From NCBI GenBank assembly GCA_030066475.1, contig JASJBO010000161.1:1-15102 (forward strand): DNA of 15,102 bases, given 5' to 3'. Positions 1 through 13,441 of the stretch are shown here, one piece after another. Numbering within the stretch: position 1 is the first letter of the stretch; every line of letters begins with the position of its first letter. This stretch comes from Myxococcota bacterium (GTDB lineage: Bacteria; Myxococcota_A; UBA9160; PR03). Position numbers and translations under genes: made by a program. The notes below the pieces were generated by a model. It did not search any database. It worked only from the letters and a program-made list of their open reading frames with translations, and was not told the DNA's origin.

Positions 1-70
1 AACTCGCTTGGTTCCCGGATGTATCCCGCGCGCGTCGCAGCTCGAAAACCGTTGCTCGCGCGGGGAGTTA

Positions 71-122
71 CACGCGAAGCGTGCGGGTCTCGCGAAACCC
101 GAAAAGCTGAATGAAATCAGCT
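71..122 (-). terminator. Stem-loops after tRNA-Asp, probable terminator
   Basis: Three bases past the encoded CCA, the minus strand carries a perfect 6-bp stem, AGCTGA/TCAGCT (105-122), with a 6-base loop and then a short T run (TTTC). Two more inverted repeats follow: CGGGT/ACCCG arms at 84-101 and CACGC/GCGTG around a 3-base loop at 71-83. The first looks like a weak intrinsic terminator or a 3' processing signal for tRNA-Asp. The short stem and T run keep confidence modest. Positions 1-70 show nothing I can name. Confidence 0.4.
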
Positions 123-125
123 AGA

Positions 126-202
<77 letters not shown>

Positions 203-311
203 CCAGGGCCGGGCGCGCTCCGGGGCACGCCCTCGTAGGCGCAGTTGAGTAGCCGAAACCGCGAGCGGCTGCCAGCAGTTGCGGCGCCGCGAGTCGTCTC
301 GGCGCTCTGGG

Positions 312-992
312 CTAGCTGCTCCCCCCGCTGGGACCCGACGCGGCCTGGCCCGCCTGCGCCGCCTGGGCCGCCGCCGCGGCCTGCATCTGGATGGCCTGCA
401 TCTGCATCAGCAGCGTCATGTCGCCGGCTACCTGGATGCGGCCCGACATGAAGGCCTGCATGGGGTCGAGCTCGCCCCGCTCCATGGCGTCGGCGTCCTC
501 GGCGGTGATGGTGACGGTGGTGGTGGCCTCCTCGGGGAGCGGGCCGGGGCCGAGCTTGAAGCCCACCGACCAGTCGCCGCCCGTGCCGCCGGCCACGACC
601 ATGCGGATCAGGCCCTGGAGCGCCTGGAGCTGCTGGAGGGCGCTCGGCGCCATGGCGCCGCCCGCGGACTGGGCGCCGCTGCCGGGCTGGAAGAGGGCCT
701 GGGACTGGCGTCCGAAGGCGCCGCCGCGGCCCTCCCAGAGCGCGCCGCGCCAGTCCTCGACGCTCTGGACGAGAGTGAAGGCCGCCTCGTCGGTGGGACT
801 CTCCGACACGGACATCGCGCCCTTGTCGAGGTGGACGATCCACTGGCCGCCGCCCTCGCCCTCCAGCCGCACGCCCAGCTTGACGTCGATCTCCCTGGCG
901 CCGTCGGGCACCTCGGCCGCGGCGAACGCCTCGGGCACGAACTTCTCCAGGAACTCCTTGGCCGAGGTTCCGGCCGGGGGCAGCTCGCTCAT
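312..992 (-). CDS. SCP2 sterol-binding-domain protein
   Basis: This 226-residue protein resembles sterol carrier protein 2 (SCP2) domain proteins, small soluble carriers that hold lipids or acyl chains in a hydrophobic cavity. The C-terminal part (about 140-200) has the family signature: a WSVGFKLG strand, then a TITAEDADAMERGELDP segment, then AFMSGRIQVAGDM before the final helix. The N-terminal half (about 35-90) has a second, similar pattern (WIVHLDKG, then AAFTLVQSVEDWRGAL), suggesting an internal duplication or an expanded domain. The last 25 residues are an Ala/Gln/Gly/Ser-rich tail. There is no signal peptide or membrane segment, so it is probably cytoplasmic. The ATG at 992 is supported by GGAGGG (998-1003) five bases upstream. 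The true ligand is unknown. Confidence 0.8.
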   Translation of the reverse strand: MSELPPAGTSAKEFLEKFVPEAFAAAEVPDGAREIDVKLGVRLEGEGGGQWIVHLDKGAMSVSESPTDEAAFTLVQSVEDWRGALWEGRGGAFGRQSQALFQPGSGAQSAGGAMAPSALQQLQALQGLIRMVVAGGTGGDWSVGFKLGPGPLPEEATTTVTITAEDADAMERGELDPMQAFMSGRIQVAGDMTLLMQMQAIQMQAAAAAQAAQAGQAASGPSGGSS

Positions 993-1018
993 CGTTTCCC
1001 TCCAGATCGCGAGGCTGC

Positions 1019-1046
1019 AGTCTATCGCACGGCGTGTCGATCGGAA
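1019..1046 (-). promoter_or_regulatory. Possible promoter of the SCP2-like gene
   Basis: On the minus strand a TAGACT hexamer (1019-1024) lies 16 bases downstream of TTCCGA (1041-1046). This would be a weak sigma70-type -10/-35 pair, with transcription starting near 1012, about 20 bases before the ATG. The -35 match is poor (three of six bases). The palindrome TCGGAATCCGA (1041-1051) overlaps the -35 position, a good place for a repressor. Confidence 0.3.
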
Positions 1047-1100
1047 TCCGACGAGGGGTCGCGCGGGGCTGCGCCGGCCGCCTCGGCGTCGATGCTGCTC

Positions 1101-1109
1101 TGGTAGGCT
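1101..1109 (+). promoter_or_regulatory. Extended -10 element next to the fucosidase start
   Basis: TGGTAGGCT is an extended -10-like element (TGn plus TAGGCT) ending eight bases before the proposed GTG start at 1117. Transcription would then begin at or within a base or two of the start codon. No Shine-Dalgarno sequence precedes that GTG, and I see no convincing -35. Together these suggest a leaderless mRNA, an inference from spacing only. Confidence 0.3.
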
Positions 1110-1116
1110 CGGGCCA

Positions 1117-2565
1117 GTGCCGAGCCGCCCCTACGAGCCGACCCGAGCGAGCCTGCGCGCCCATCCGGTGCCGGCGTGGTACGACGCCGCGAAGCTGGGG
1201 ATCTTCATCCACTGGAGCGTGTCGAGCGTGCCCGCGTTCGCGCCGCGCACCTCACTCCACGAGGTGCTGACCGGCGCCGGCCTGGGCGCGTCGCCCTACT
1301 CCGAGTGGTACTGGAACTCGCTCAAGATCCCGGGCAGCGCCGTCGCCGACCACCACCGCGAGCAGTACGGCGATCGCCCCTACGAGAGCTTCGCCGACGA
1401 CTACCGCGCGGGGCTCGAGCAGTGGCGCCCGGCCGAGTGGGCGCGCGCGTTCCGCGCGGCGGGCGCCCGCTACGTGGTGCTCGTCACCAAGCACCACGAC
1501 GGGTTCTGCCTGTGGCCGAGCGCGGTGCCGCGGCGCGACGGGCGCTGGCAGGGCTGGCACACGGGGCGCGACGTGGTGGGCGAGCTCGCCGCGGCGGTGC
1601 GGGCCGAGGGCCTGCGCTTCGGCGTCTACTACTCGGGCGGCCTCGACTGGACCTTCGAGCCGCGCCCCATCGAGGGCCTGCTCGACCTGTTCGTGCGCAT
1701 GCCGGGCGGCGAGTATCCCGCCTACGCCGACGCCCAGGTGCGCGAGCTGGTCGAGCGCTACGCGCCGGACGTGCTGTGGAACGACATCAGCTGGCCCGAC
1801 GCCAAGCAGGCGCTCTGGCGCCTGATCGCCGACTACTACACCGCCGTGCCCGAGGGGGTGATCAACGACCGCTGGATGCATCGCTCGCGGGCCCTGGCGC
1901 TGCTGCGCATCGGGCCGCTGCGCAGCGCCCTCGACGCGCTGCTCCGGCGCCGCCTCGCGAAGCAGGAGGGCATGGCGTCGCCGCCGCCGCCCACGGTCTG
2001 GGACTACCGGACGCCCGAGTACGCGCGCTTCGACCGGATCCAGCGCAGCAAGTGGGAGTGCGTGCGCGGGATCGACAAGAGCTTCGGCTACAACCGCAAC
2101 TCCCGGCCCGAGGACTTCCTCTCGCACGAAGACCTGCTGCACTCGTTCGCCGACATCGTCTCGAAGAACGGCAACCTGCTGCTGAACGTCGGCCCGCGCG
2201 GCGAGGACGCCCGCATCCCCGAGATCCAGCTCGAGCGGCTGCGCTGGCTCGGCGCCTTCCTGGCCGACTGCGGCGAGGCCGTCTTCGACACGAAGCCGTG
2301 GACGCGCGCGGAGGGCACCACGCGCGAGGGCGTTCCGGTGCGCTTCACGCAGCGCGACGGGACGCTCTACGCGACGCTGCTGGGTACGCCACCGTCGAGC
2401 ACCGCGACCTTCGTGGATGTTCCGGCTGTCGAGGGCGACGAGGTGCGCCGGCTCGGCGACGACCGACCGCCGCGCGTGGAACGCCTGGGAGCCGACCTCC
2501 GGGTCGAGGTCGCCAGCGACTGGCCCGAGCGCCCGGCCCACGCGTTCCGGCTGGGCCGGGCGTAG
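1117..2565 (+). CDS. Alpha-L-fucosidase, GH29 family
   Basis: The protein (482 residues from GTG 1117) is a glycoside hydrolase family 29 alpha-L-fucosidase, a retaining enzyme that removes terminal L-fucose from glycans. Visible family motifs, in order: WYDAAKLGIFIHWSVSSVPAF (about 21-41); KHHDGFCLWPS (125-135), lining the fucose pocket; FGVYYSGGLDW (168-178); VLWNDISWP (219-227), where D223 matches the catalytic nucleophile; TPEY (299-302), where E301 fits the acid/base of the Thermotoga-type enzymes; and VSKNGNLLLNVGPRG (348-362) closing the barrel. A beta-rich C-terminal domain follows. No signal peptide is seen, so intracellular action on imported sugars is likely. The frame stays open upstream, so the start is not certain; GTG 1117 places the first family motif at residue 21. 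Residues 254-294 form an Arg/Leu-rich insertion before the acid/base motif. Confidence 0.9.
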   Translation: MPSRPYEPTRASLRAHPVPAWYDAAKLGIFIHWSVSSVPAFAPRTSLHEVLTGAGLGASPYSEWYWNSLKIPGSAVADHHREQYGDRPYESFADDYRAGLEQWRPAEWARAFRAAGARYVVLVTKHHDGFCLWPSAVPRRDGRWQGWHTGRDVVGELAAAVRAEGLRFGVYYSGGLDWTFEPRPIEGLLDLFVRMPGGEYPAYADAQVRELVERYAPDVLWNDISWPDAKQALWRLIADYYTAVPEGVINDRWMHRSRALALLRIGPLRSALDALLRRRLAKQEGMASPPPPTVWDYRTPEYARFDRIQRSKWECVRGIDKSFGYNRNSRPEDFLSHEDLLHSFADIVSKNGNLLLNVGPRGEDARIPEIQLERLRWLGAFLADCGEAVFDTKPWTRAEGTTREGVPVRFTQRDGTLYATLLGTPPSSTATFVDVPAVEGDEVRRLGDDRPPRVERLGADLRVEVASDWPERPAHAFRLGRA

Positions 2566-2578
2566 CCACGCGGGCGTG

Positions 2579-2654
2579 TGGTGGGCGCGGACGGGATCGA
2601 ACCGCCGACCTCCTGGGTGTAAACCAGGCGCTCTCCCAGCTGAGCTACACGCCC
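2579..2654 (-). tRNA. tRNA-Val (anticodon TAC), CCA encoded
   Basis: From 2654 on the minus strand: acceptor stem GGGCGTG/CGCGCCC, D arm GCTC/GAGC, anticodon stem CCTGG/CCAGG around the loop TTTACAC (anticodon TAC, valine), T arm GGCGG/CCGTC with loop TTCGATC, discriminator A, then encoded CCA at 2579-2581. The 3' end lies 13 bases from the fucosidase stop codon on the other strand. The few bases between hold a small CACGC/GCGTG inverted repeat (2567-2578). Confidence 0.97.
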
Positions 2655-2666
2655 CAAGCCTGGTGG

Positions 2667-2722
2667 ACTTCGCTCGCCTACGGCTCGCTGCGCGCGCCGA
2701 CCTTTCTGGGCGGCGCTTGCGG
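2667..2722 (+). repeat. Two-block intergenic repeat, copy A
   Basis: A 33-base block (2667-2699) and a 16-base block (2707-2722) recur beside tRNA-Lys on the opposite strand (9708-9740 and 9662-9677). The first block matches at 31 of 33 positions and the second is identical. Block spacing is 7 bases here and 30 in the other copy. The first block is itself built from two near-repeats of a GCTCGC-containing unit. This copy begins 12 bases upstream of tRNA-Val. The rest of the gap before the lon stop shows no clear terminator. Confidence 0.65.
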
Positions 2723-2783
2723 GCCCCACCGGAATGCCGCGCCGTCTCACCGAGGGCCTAGGAACGCAGGGTACCGCAGATGA

Positions 2784-5240
<2,457 letters not shown>

Positions 5241-5244
5241 GGGG

Positions 5245-6488
<1,244 letters not shown>

Positions 6489-6492
<4 letters not shown>

Positions 6493-7118
6493 CCGCCCTG
6501 GCCCTCGCTCGAAGATCCCTCGGCGCCGGAGGCCGGCAGACGGCGCGTCACCACCTGGTCGATGACCCCGTATGCCAGCGCTTCCTCGCCAGACATATAG
6601 TAGTCTCGCTCGGTGTCCTTGGCGATCTGATCCACGGGCTTGCCGACGTGGTCGGCGAGGATCTCGTTCATCCGCTGCCGGATCTTCAGGATCTCCCGGG
6701 CCTGGATGTCGACGTCGGTTGCCTGTCCCTGAAATCCACCCATCGGCTGGTGGATCATGACGCGGCAGTTCGGCAGGCCCATGCGCTTGCCCGGGGTGCC
6801 AGCGGCCAGCAGCCAGGCGCCCATCGAGGCAGCCTGTCCCAGACAAATGGTGGCCACGTCGGGACGCACGTACTGCATCGTATCGTAGATGGCCATTCCG
6901 GCCGTGACGGACCCCCCGGGTGAGTTGATGTAGAGGGAGATGTCCTTCTCGGGGTCCTCGGCCTCGCAGAACAGCAGCTGCGCGATGATCAGGTTGGCGA
7001 CCTCGTCGTCGATCGCGGTCCCGAGGAAGATGATCCGGTCCTTGAGCAGGCGCGAGTAGATGTCGTAGGCGCGCTCGCCGCGCGGGCTCTGCTCGACGAC
7101 CATCGGGATCAGGGGCAT
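6489..7118 (-). CDS. clpP: ClpP protease proteolytic subunit
   Basis: ClpP (209 residues) forms the double heptameric proteolytic chamber that works with ClpX. The serine protease triad is S98 (GQAASMGA), H123 (MIHQP) and D172 (DTERDYYMS), the standard spacing for the family. INSPGGSV (64-71) forms the oxyanion region. The first few residues fit the short propeptide and axial loop ([20 protein letters not shown]). The C-terminal tail after VTRR is Ser/Gly-rich and lies near the clpX overlap. ATG 7118 has GGGAG (7125-7129) six bases upstream. It is separated from tig by about 190 bases, so it may have its own promoter. Confidence 0.98.
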
Positions 7119-7306
7119 TGGAGGCTCCCACCTGCGTGCTGCCTGCTCGTCTTCGCGGCGCTCATCTTGCGTGTCCGCTGCAGGTCTCGCCGTTCACCGT
7201 CCGTGAATCGCCACACTAGATCAGTCCAGGCCGCCACGGCGACCCGACTCCGACGTTCACGGCACTGCGCGGGGGGGACTCGGATACGGATGCGCAGGAA
7301 CTCGTT
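7119..7306. other. tig-clpP intergenic region
   Basis: The gap between the tig stop and the clpP start has no recognised gene. It holds a TTCAC/GTGAA inverted repeat with a 5-base loop (7193-7207). CGTTCAC occurs in the same orientation at 7191-7197 and 7254-7260, 63 bases apart. These could be operator sites or chance. I find no clear sigma70 or heat-shock promoter and no intrinsic terminator after tig. Confidence 0.25.
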
Positions 7307-8635
7307 TCAGGCGCCTGCGGCGCTCTCGACCTTAGCCTCGCCGAGCAGGAATTCAACGGCCCGTTCCTCGGCGAGCTGTCGGCGCACTGCGTCATCCAGA
7401 CCGGCCTCGCGCCAGGCCCGGCGCAGCCGCTGCGGGTCGCCGCCCTCGGCCGCCTCCGCCTGCACCAGCTCCTCCAGGCGGACCGCGACGGCCTCGTCCT
7501 CGACCTCGATCTCTCGCTGCTTCGCGACCGCCTCGAGCAGCCAGGACTCCCGGATCTCGCGCTCGGCCGAGGGCCGCCAGCTCTCCTCCCAGCCAGCCGC
7601 CTGGGCGTCGATCCAGTTGGCGGGCATGCCGCGGCCCTCGAGGTCGTGGCGCGCGGAGTGGATCCGGCGCTGCACCCGCTCCGCCACCATCCCGGGGGGC
7701 ACCTCGAAGGGGGTGCGCTCGATCAGCGCGTCGAGCAGCGAGCGCCGCACCGCGGCCTCCACCTCGCGCTTGCGCTGCGCCTCCAGGCTCTCGCGGAGCT
7801 TCGCGCGCAGCTCGTCGAGCGTCTCGAAGTCGCCCAGGTCCTTGGCGAACTCGTCGTCCAGATCCGGGACGTCGCGACGCTTGATCGACTCGACGCGCAC
7901 GTCGAAGTCCGCCGCCTTGCCGGCCAGGTGCTCGGCCTGGTAGTCGTCCGGGAACTGGGCGCGGACGGTGCGCGACTCGCCCGCGCGCACGCCCTCGAGC
8001 TGCTCGTCGAAGCCCGCGATGAACTGGCCGGCGCCGAGCTCGAGTGTCACGCCCTTGCCGCTGCCGCCCTCGAAGGGCTCGCCGTCGATGCTCCCGTCGA
8101 AGTCGATCGACAGCAGGTGCCCGTTCGCGGCGACCGCGTCCTCGGGCTCTTCCACCAGCGAGGCCTGGCGCTGCCGCAGCGACTCGAGCTCGGCCTCGAC
8201 CTGCTCGTCGGTGACCTCCTCGTCCGGCCGCGTCACCGGCAGCCCCTCGAGCTCGCCCAGCTCGAACTCGGGCCGCACCTCGACGCGCGCGCGGTAGACG
8301 AAGGGCGCGTCCTGCTGGGGCGCCTCGGCGTCGATCGACGGCTCGCTCACCGGCACCAGCTCGCTCTGCTCGAGCGCTTCGCCCAGCGTCTCGCCCACCA
8401 GGGTGCGCTCGATGTCCTCGGACAGCGCCGGGCCGTACATCCGCTGCAGCACCGAGCGCGGCACCTTGCCGGGCCGGAACCCGCGCACGCGCGCCGTCCG
8501 CGCCAGCTGCTTGTAGGCCCGCTCGAACGCCTTGCGCACGCGTGCGGCCGGCACCTCGACCTCGACCTGGCGGGCGACCGGCCCGTCCTCGCTGACCTCG
8601 ACGCGCGGCGTGGACTCCTGACTCATGCGAGACAT
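7307..8635 (-). CDS. tig: Trigger factor, ribosome-associated chaperone
   Basis: Trigger factor (442 residues) docks at the ribosome exit tunnel, shields nascent chains and has peptidyl-prolyl isomerase activity. The N-terminal domain carries the ribosome-binding signature GFRPGKVP (52-59). The FKBP-like isomerase domain runs about 165-255, with the characteristic SIDFDGSIDGEPFEGG, LGAGQFIAGFDEQL and DFDVRVESIKRR segments. The helical C-terminal chaperone arms follow. Two start codons are possible: ATG 8635, with AAGGA four bases upstream, or ATG 8626, with the same site 13 bases upstream. The homologous part begins near residue 9, so both give a normal protein. It is the first gene of the tig-clpP-clpX-lon block and is divergent from the HigBA pair. 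Confidence 0.96.
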   Translation of the reverse strand: MSRMSQESTPRVEVSEDGPVARQVEVEVPAARVRKAFERAYKQLARTARVRGFRPGKVPRSVLQRMYGPALSEDIERTLVGETLGEALEQSELVPVSEPSIDAEAPQQDAPFVYRARVEVRPEFELGELEGLPVTRPDEEVTDEQVEAELESLRQRQASLVEEPEDAVAANGHLLSIDFDGSIDGEPFEGGSGKGVTLELGAGQFIAGFDEQLEGVRAGESRTVRAQFPDDYQAEHLAGKAADFDVRVESIKRRDVPDLDDEFAKDLGDFETLDELRAKLRESLEAQRKREVEAAVRRSLLDALIERTPFEVPPGMVAERVQRRIHSARHDLEGRGMPANWIDAQAAGWEESWRPSAEREIRESWLLEAVAKQREIEVEDEAVAVRLEELVQAEAAEGGDPQRLRRAWREAGLDDAVRRQLAEERAVEFLLGEAKVESAAGA

Positions 8636-8760
8636 CCGTTCCTTGGATGGGAAGACCTTGAATGGAGGGCCGGTGCGGGAAGGACCCGCAGGAGCCGGGG
8701 ACCGGGCTCGACCGGAGCAGGAGCCGGAGGCAGCTGAATGGGTCGCCCGATCCGGCTGGA

Positions 8761-8790
8761 GTTGTAGCCACCCGGCCGAACGACCGCCAA
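8761..8790 (-). promoter_or_regulatory. Possible tig promoter
   Basis: On the minus strand TTGGCG (8785-8790) and TACAAC (8761-8766) are separated by 18 bases, a fair sigma70-type pair for this GC content. Transcription would start near 8754, giving tig a leader of about 120 bases. A GC-rich inverted repeat (CAACCC at 8788-8793 with GGGTTG at 8805-8810) lies between this promoter and the divergent higB promoter. Sequence inspection only. Confidence 0.35.
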
Positions 8791-8807
8791 CCCGGCCGGG
8801 CCGGGGG

Positions 8808-8836
8808 TTGTTTCCGAGTTATCGGAATCCGATAAC
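8808..8836 (+). promoter_or_regulatory. Probable higBA promoter
   Basis: TTGTTT (8808-8813) and GATAAC (8831-8836) are separated by exactly 17 bases, a good -35/-10 arrangement reading toward higB. The expected transcription start, about 8843, is only a few bases before the GTG start at 8846. No ribosome-binding site is visible between them, so the mRNA may be leaderless. Confidence 0.5.
8818..8836 (+). promoter_or_regulatory. Operator-like palindrome of higBA
   Basis: GTTATCGGAATCCGATAAC is a perfect inverted repeat with 8-base arms around AAT. It covers the predicted -10 element and ends nine bases before the higB start. HigA-type antitoxins carry a helix-turn-helix and repress their own operon by binding palindromes in the promoter, so this is the natural candidate site. 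Binding is inferred. Confidence 0.6.
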
Positions 8837-8845
8837 ATCTGGGCT

Positions 8846-9136
8846 GTGATCATCAGCTTCGGGAATCGCCTCGCGGAGGACCTCTGGGACGACAAGGCCT
8901 CCCGCACCGTGAGGCAGCTCCCGCCCGAGCTGCGCCGGCCAGCGAGACGCAAGCTCGTCTACCTCAACGACGCGGAGCAGCTGAAGGACCTGCGGGCGCC
9001 ACCGGGCAGTCGACTCGAAGCGCTGAAGGGCGACTGGAGTGGCTACCACTCGATCCGCATCAACGACCAGTGGCGGATCGTCTTTCGCTGGGAGAACGGC
9101 CAGGCATCGGACGTCAGAGTCCTCGACTACCACTGA
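8846..9136 (+). CDS. higB: HigB toxin, RelE/ParE-superfamily mRNA interferase
   Basis: This 96-residue basic protein is a HigB-type toxin (plasmid maintenance system killer family). Related toxins cut mRNA on the ribosome and stop growth unless bound by HigA. Family features: an N-terminal beta strand (MIISFGN), a helical hairpin rich in Arg/Lys (LRRPARRKL), the segment RLEALKGDWSGYHSIRINDQWRIVF (55-79) typical of the family, and the C-terminal LDYH, whose Tyr95 matches the position of a conserved catalytic tyrosine. Toxin-before-antitoxin order is the rule for HigBA. The start is a GTG without a Shine-Dalgarno sequence. It is divergent from tig. No integrase or other mobility gene is nearby, so horizontal origin is only a possibility. 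Confidence 0.92.
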   Translation: MIISFGNRLAEDLWDDKASRTVRQLPPELRRPARRKLVYLNDAEQLKDLRAPPGSRLEALKGDWSGYHSIRINDQWRIVFRWENGQASDVRVLDYH

Positions 9137-9145
9137 GAGGAAGCC

Positions 9146-9415
9146 ATGAGACCTGCCAAGAACCCCTTTCACCCGGGCGAGATCCTGCTCGAGGAGTTCC
9201 TCGCGCCCGCCGGAATCACCCAGGCCGCCTTCGCCGAGAAGATCGGGTGGAGCCGCTCGCGGCTCAGCGAGTTCATCCACGGGAAGCGCGGAGTGACGGC
9301 CGACGCAGCGATCGATCTGGCCGAGGCCTTGGGCACGACCAGCAAGCTGTGGATGAATCTACAGGCCACCTACGACCTAGACCGAGCCATGGCCCGACGT
9401 CGAGACGTCGCATAG
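9146..9415 (+). CDS. higA: HigA antitoxin, Xre-family DNA-binding protein
   Basis: This 89-residue protein is a HigA antitoxin, which neutralises HigB and represses the operon. It opens with the family signature HPGEILLEEFLAPAGITQ (9-26), has an Xre/Cro helix-turn-helix (about 24-52: GITQAAFAEKIGWSRSRLSEFIHGKR), and ends with the conserved WMNLQATYDLDRA (70-82). It follows higB by nine bases, and GAGGAA (9137-9142) three bases before the ATG serves as its ribosome-binding site. Unlike higB it has a clear Shine-Dalgarno sequence, which would favour antitoxin synthesis. Antitoxins of this family are commonly degraded by Lon or ClpXP. The gene converges on tRNA-Leu, whose 3' end is 23 bases away. 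Confidence 0.94.
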   Translation: MRPAKNPFHPGEILLEEFLAPAGITQAAFAEKIGWSRSRLSEFIHGKRGVTADAAIDLAEALGTTSKLWMNLQATYDLDRAMARRRDVA

Positions 9416-9438
9416 ACGAACGGTCGCCCGTCTCGCGC

Positions 9439-9525
9439 TGGTGCCGGGGACAGGACTCGAACCTGCATGCCCTCTCGGACGGTGGCTCCTAAGGCCACTG
9501 CGTCTACCAGTTCCGCCACCCCGGC
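9439..9525 (-). tRNA. tRNA-Leu (anticodon TAG), CCA encoded
   Basis: From 9525 on the minus strand: acceptor stem GCCGGGG/CCCCGGC, a D arm with TGGTAGAC, anticodon stem GTGGC/GCCAC around the loop CTTAGGA (anticodon TAG, leucine), a long variable arm typical of class II tRNAs (CGTCCGAGAGGGCAT), T arm GCAGG/CCTGT with loop TTCGAGT, discriminator A and encoded CCA at 9439-9441. Total length is 87 bases. Confidence 0.97.
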
Positions 9526-9661
9526 GGGGCAGAGAGCGAACGTAGGAGCCCCCCGAACCCCCGTCAAATCGGGAGCCCGGGCGCCCCGCACCTACGCGAA
9601 CCGAGCCGGTACTCGCCCTCTCGCAGCCTGGAAATGGCCGGAGAAGCGAGCGAGGCTGCGG

Positions 9662-9740
9662 CCGCAAGCGCCGCCCACGGAGCCGGAGGGTTCGGTGGAG
9701 TCACGAGCGGCGTGCGCAGCGAGCCGCAGGCGAGCGAAGT
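9662..9740 (-). repeat. Two-block intergenic repeat, copy B
   Basis: This is the partner of the repeat at 2667-2722, in inverted orientation. The 33-base block is 9708-9740 and the identical 16-base block is 9662-9677, with 30 bases between. It starts 15 bases downstream of the tRNA-Lys 3' end and reads away from the tRNA, as copy A does from tRNA-Val. A further GC-rich stretch containing CTCGCTCGC follows near 9645. The rest of the 9526-9754 gap contains no gene I can support. Confidence 0.65.
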
Positions 9741-9754
9741 TCGAAGAAACTTGC

Positions 9755-9820
9755 TGGTGAGCGCGCGGGGAATCGAACCCCGAACCTAGGGATTAAGAGT
9801 CCCTTGCTCTGCCAATTGAG

Positions 9821-9830
<10 letters not shown>
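9755..9830 (-). tRNA. tRNA-Lys (anticodon CTT), CCA encoded
   Basis: From 9830 on the minus strand: acceptor stem GGGCGCG/CGCGCTC (one G-T pair), D arm GCTC/GAGC, anticodon stem AGGGA/TCCCT around the loop CTCTTAA (anticodon CTT, lysine), T arm CGGGG/CCCCG with loop TTCGATT, discriminator A and encoded CCA at 9755-9757. Its first ten bases overlap the 3' end of the oxoprolinase-like gene on the same strand. Confidence 0.97.

Positions 9831-13433
<3,603 letters not shown>

Positions 13434-13441
<8 letters not shown>

Noticed and set aside
391..1116. Upstream extension of the fucosidase frame
   Set aside because: It lies opposite the SCP2-like gene, has no family similarity, and is open only because of high GC content.
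7109..7165. Small 18-codon frame overlapping the clpP start, a possible leader peptide
   Set aside because: It has a weak ribosome-binding site, no conserved attenuator pattern, and a length expected by chance.
8788..8810. GC-rich inverted repeat (CAACCC/GGGTTG) between tig and higB as a terminator
   Set aside because: No gene reads into it; it sits between two divergent promoters, so a terminator makes little sense there.
8808..9525. Prophage or genomic island at the tRNA-Leu gene
   Set aside because: HigBA is next to the tRNA 3' end, but there is no integrase, no phage gene and no visible repeated tRNA end marking an attachment site.
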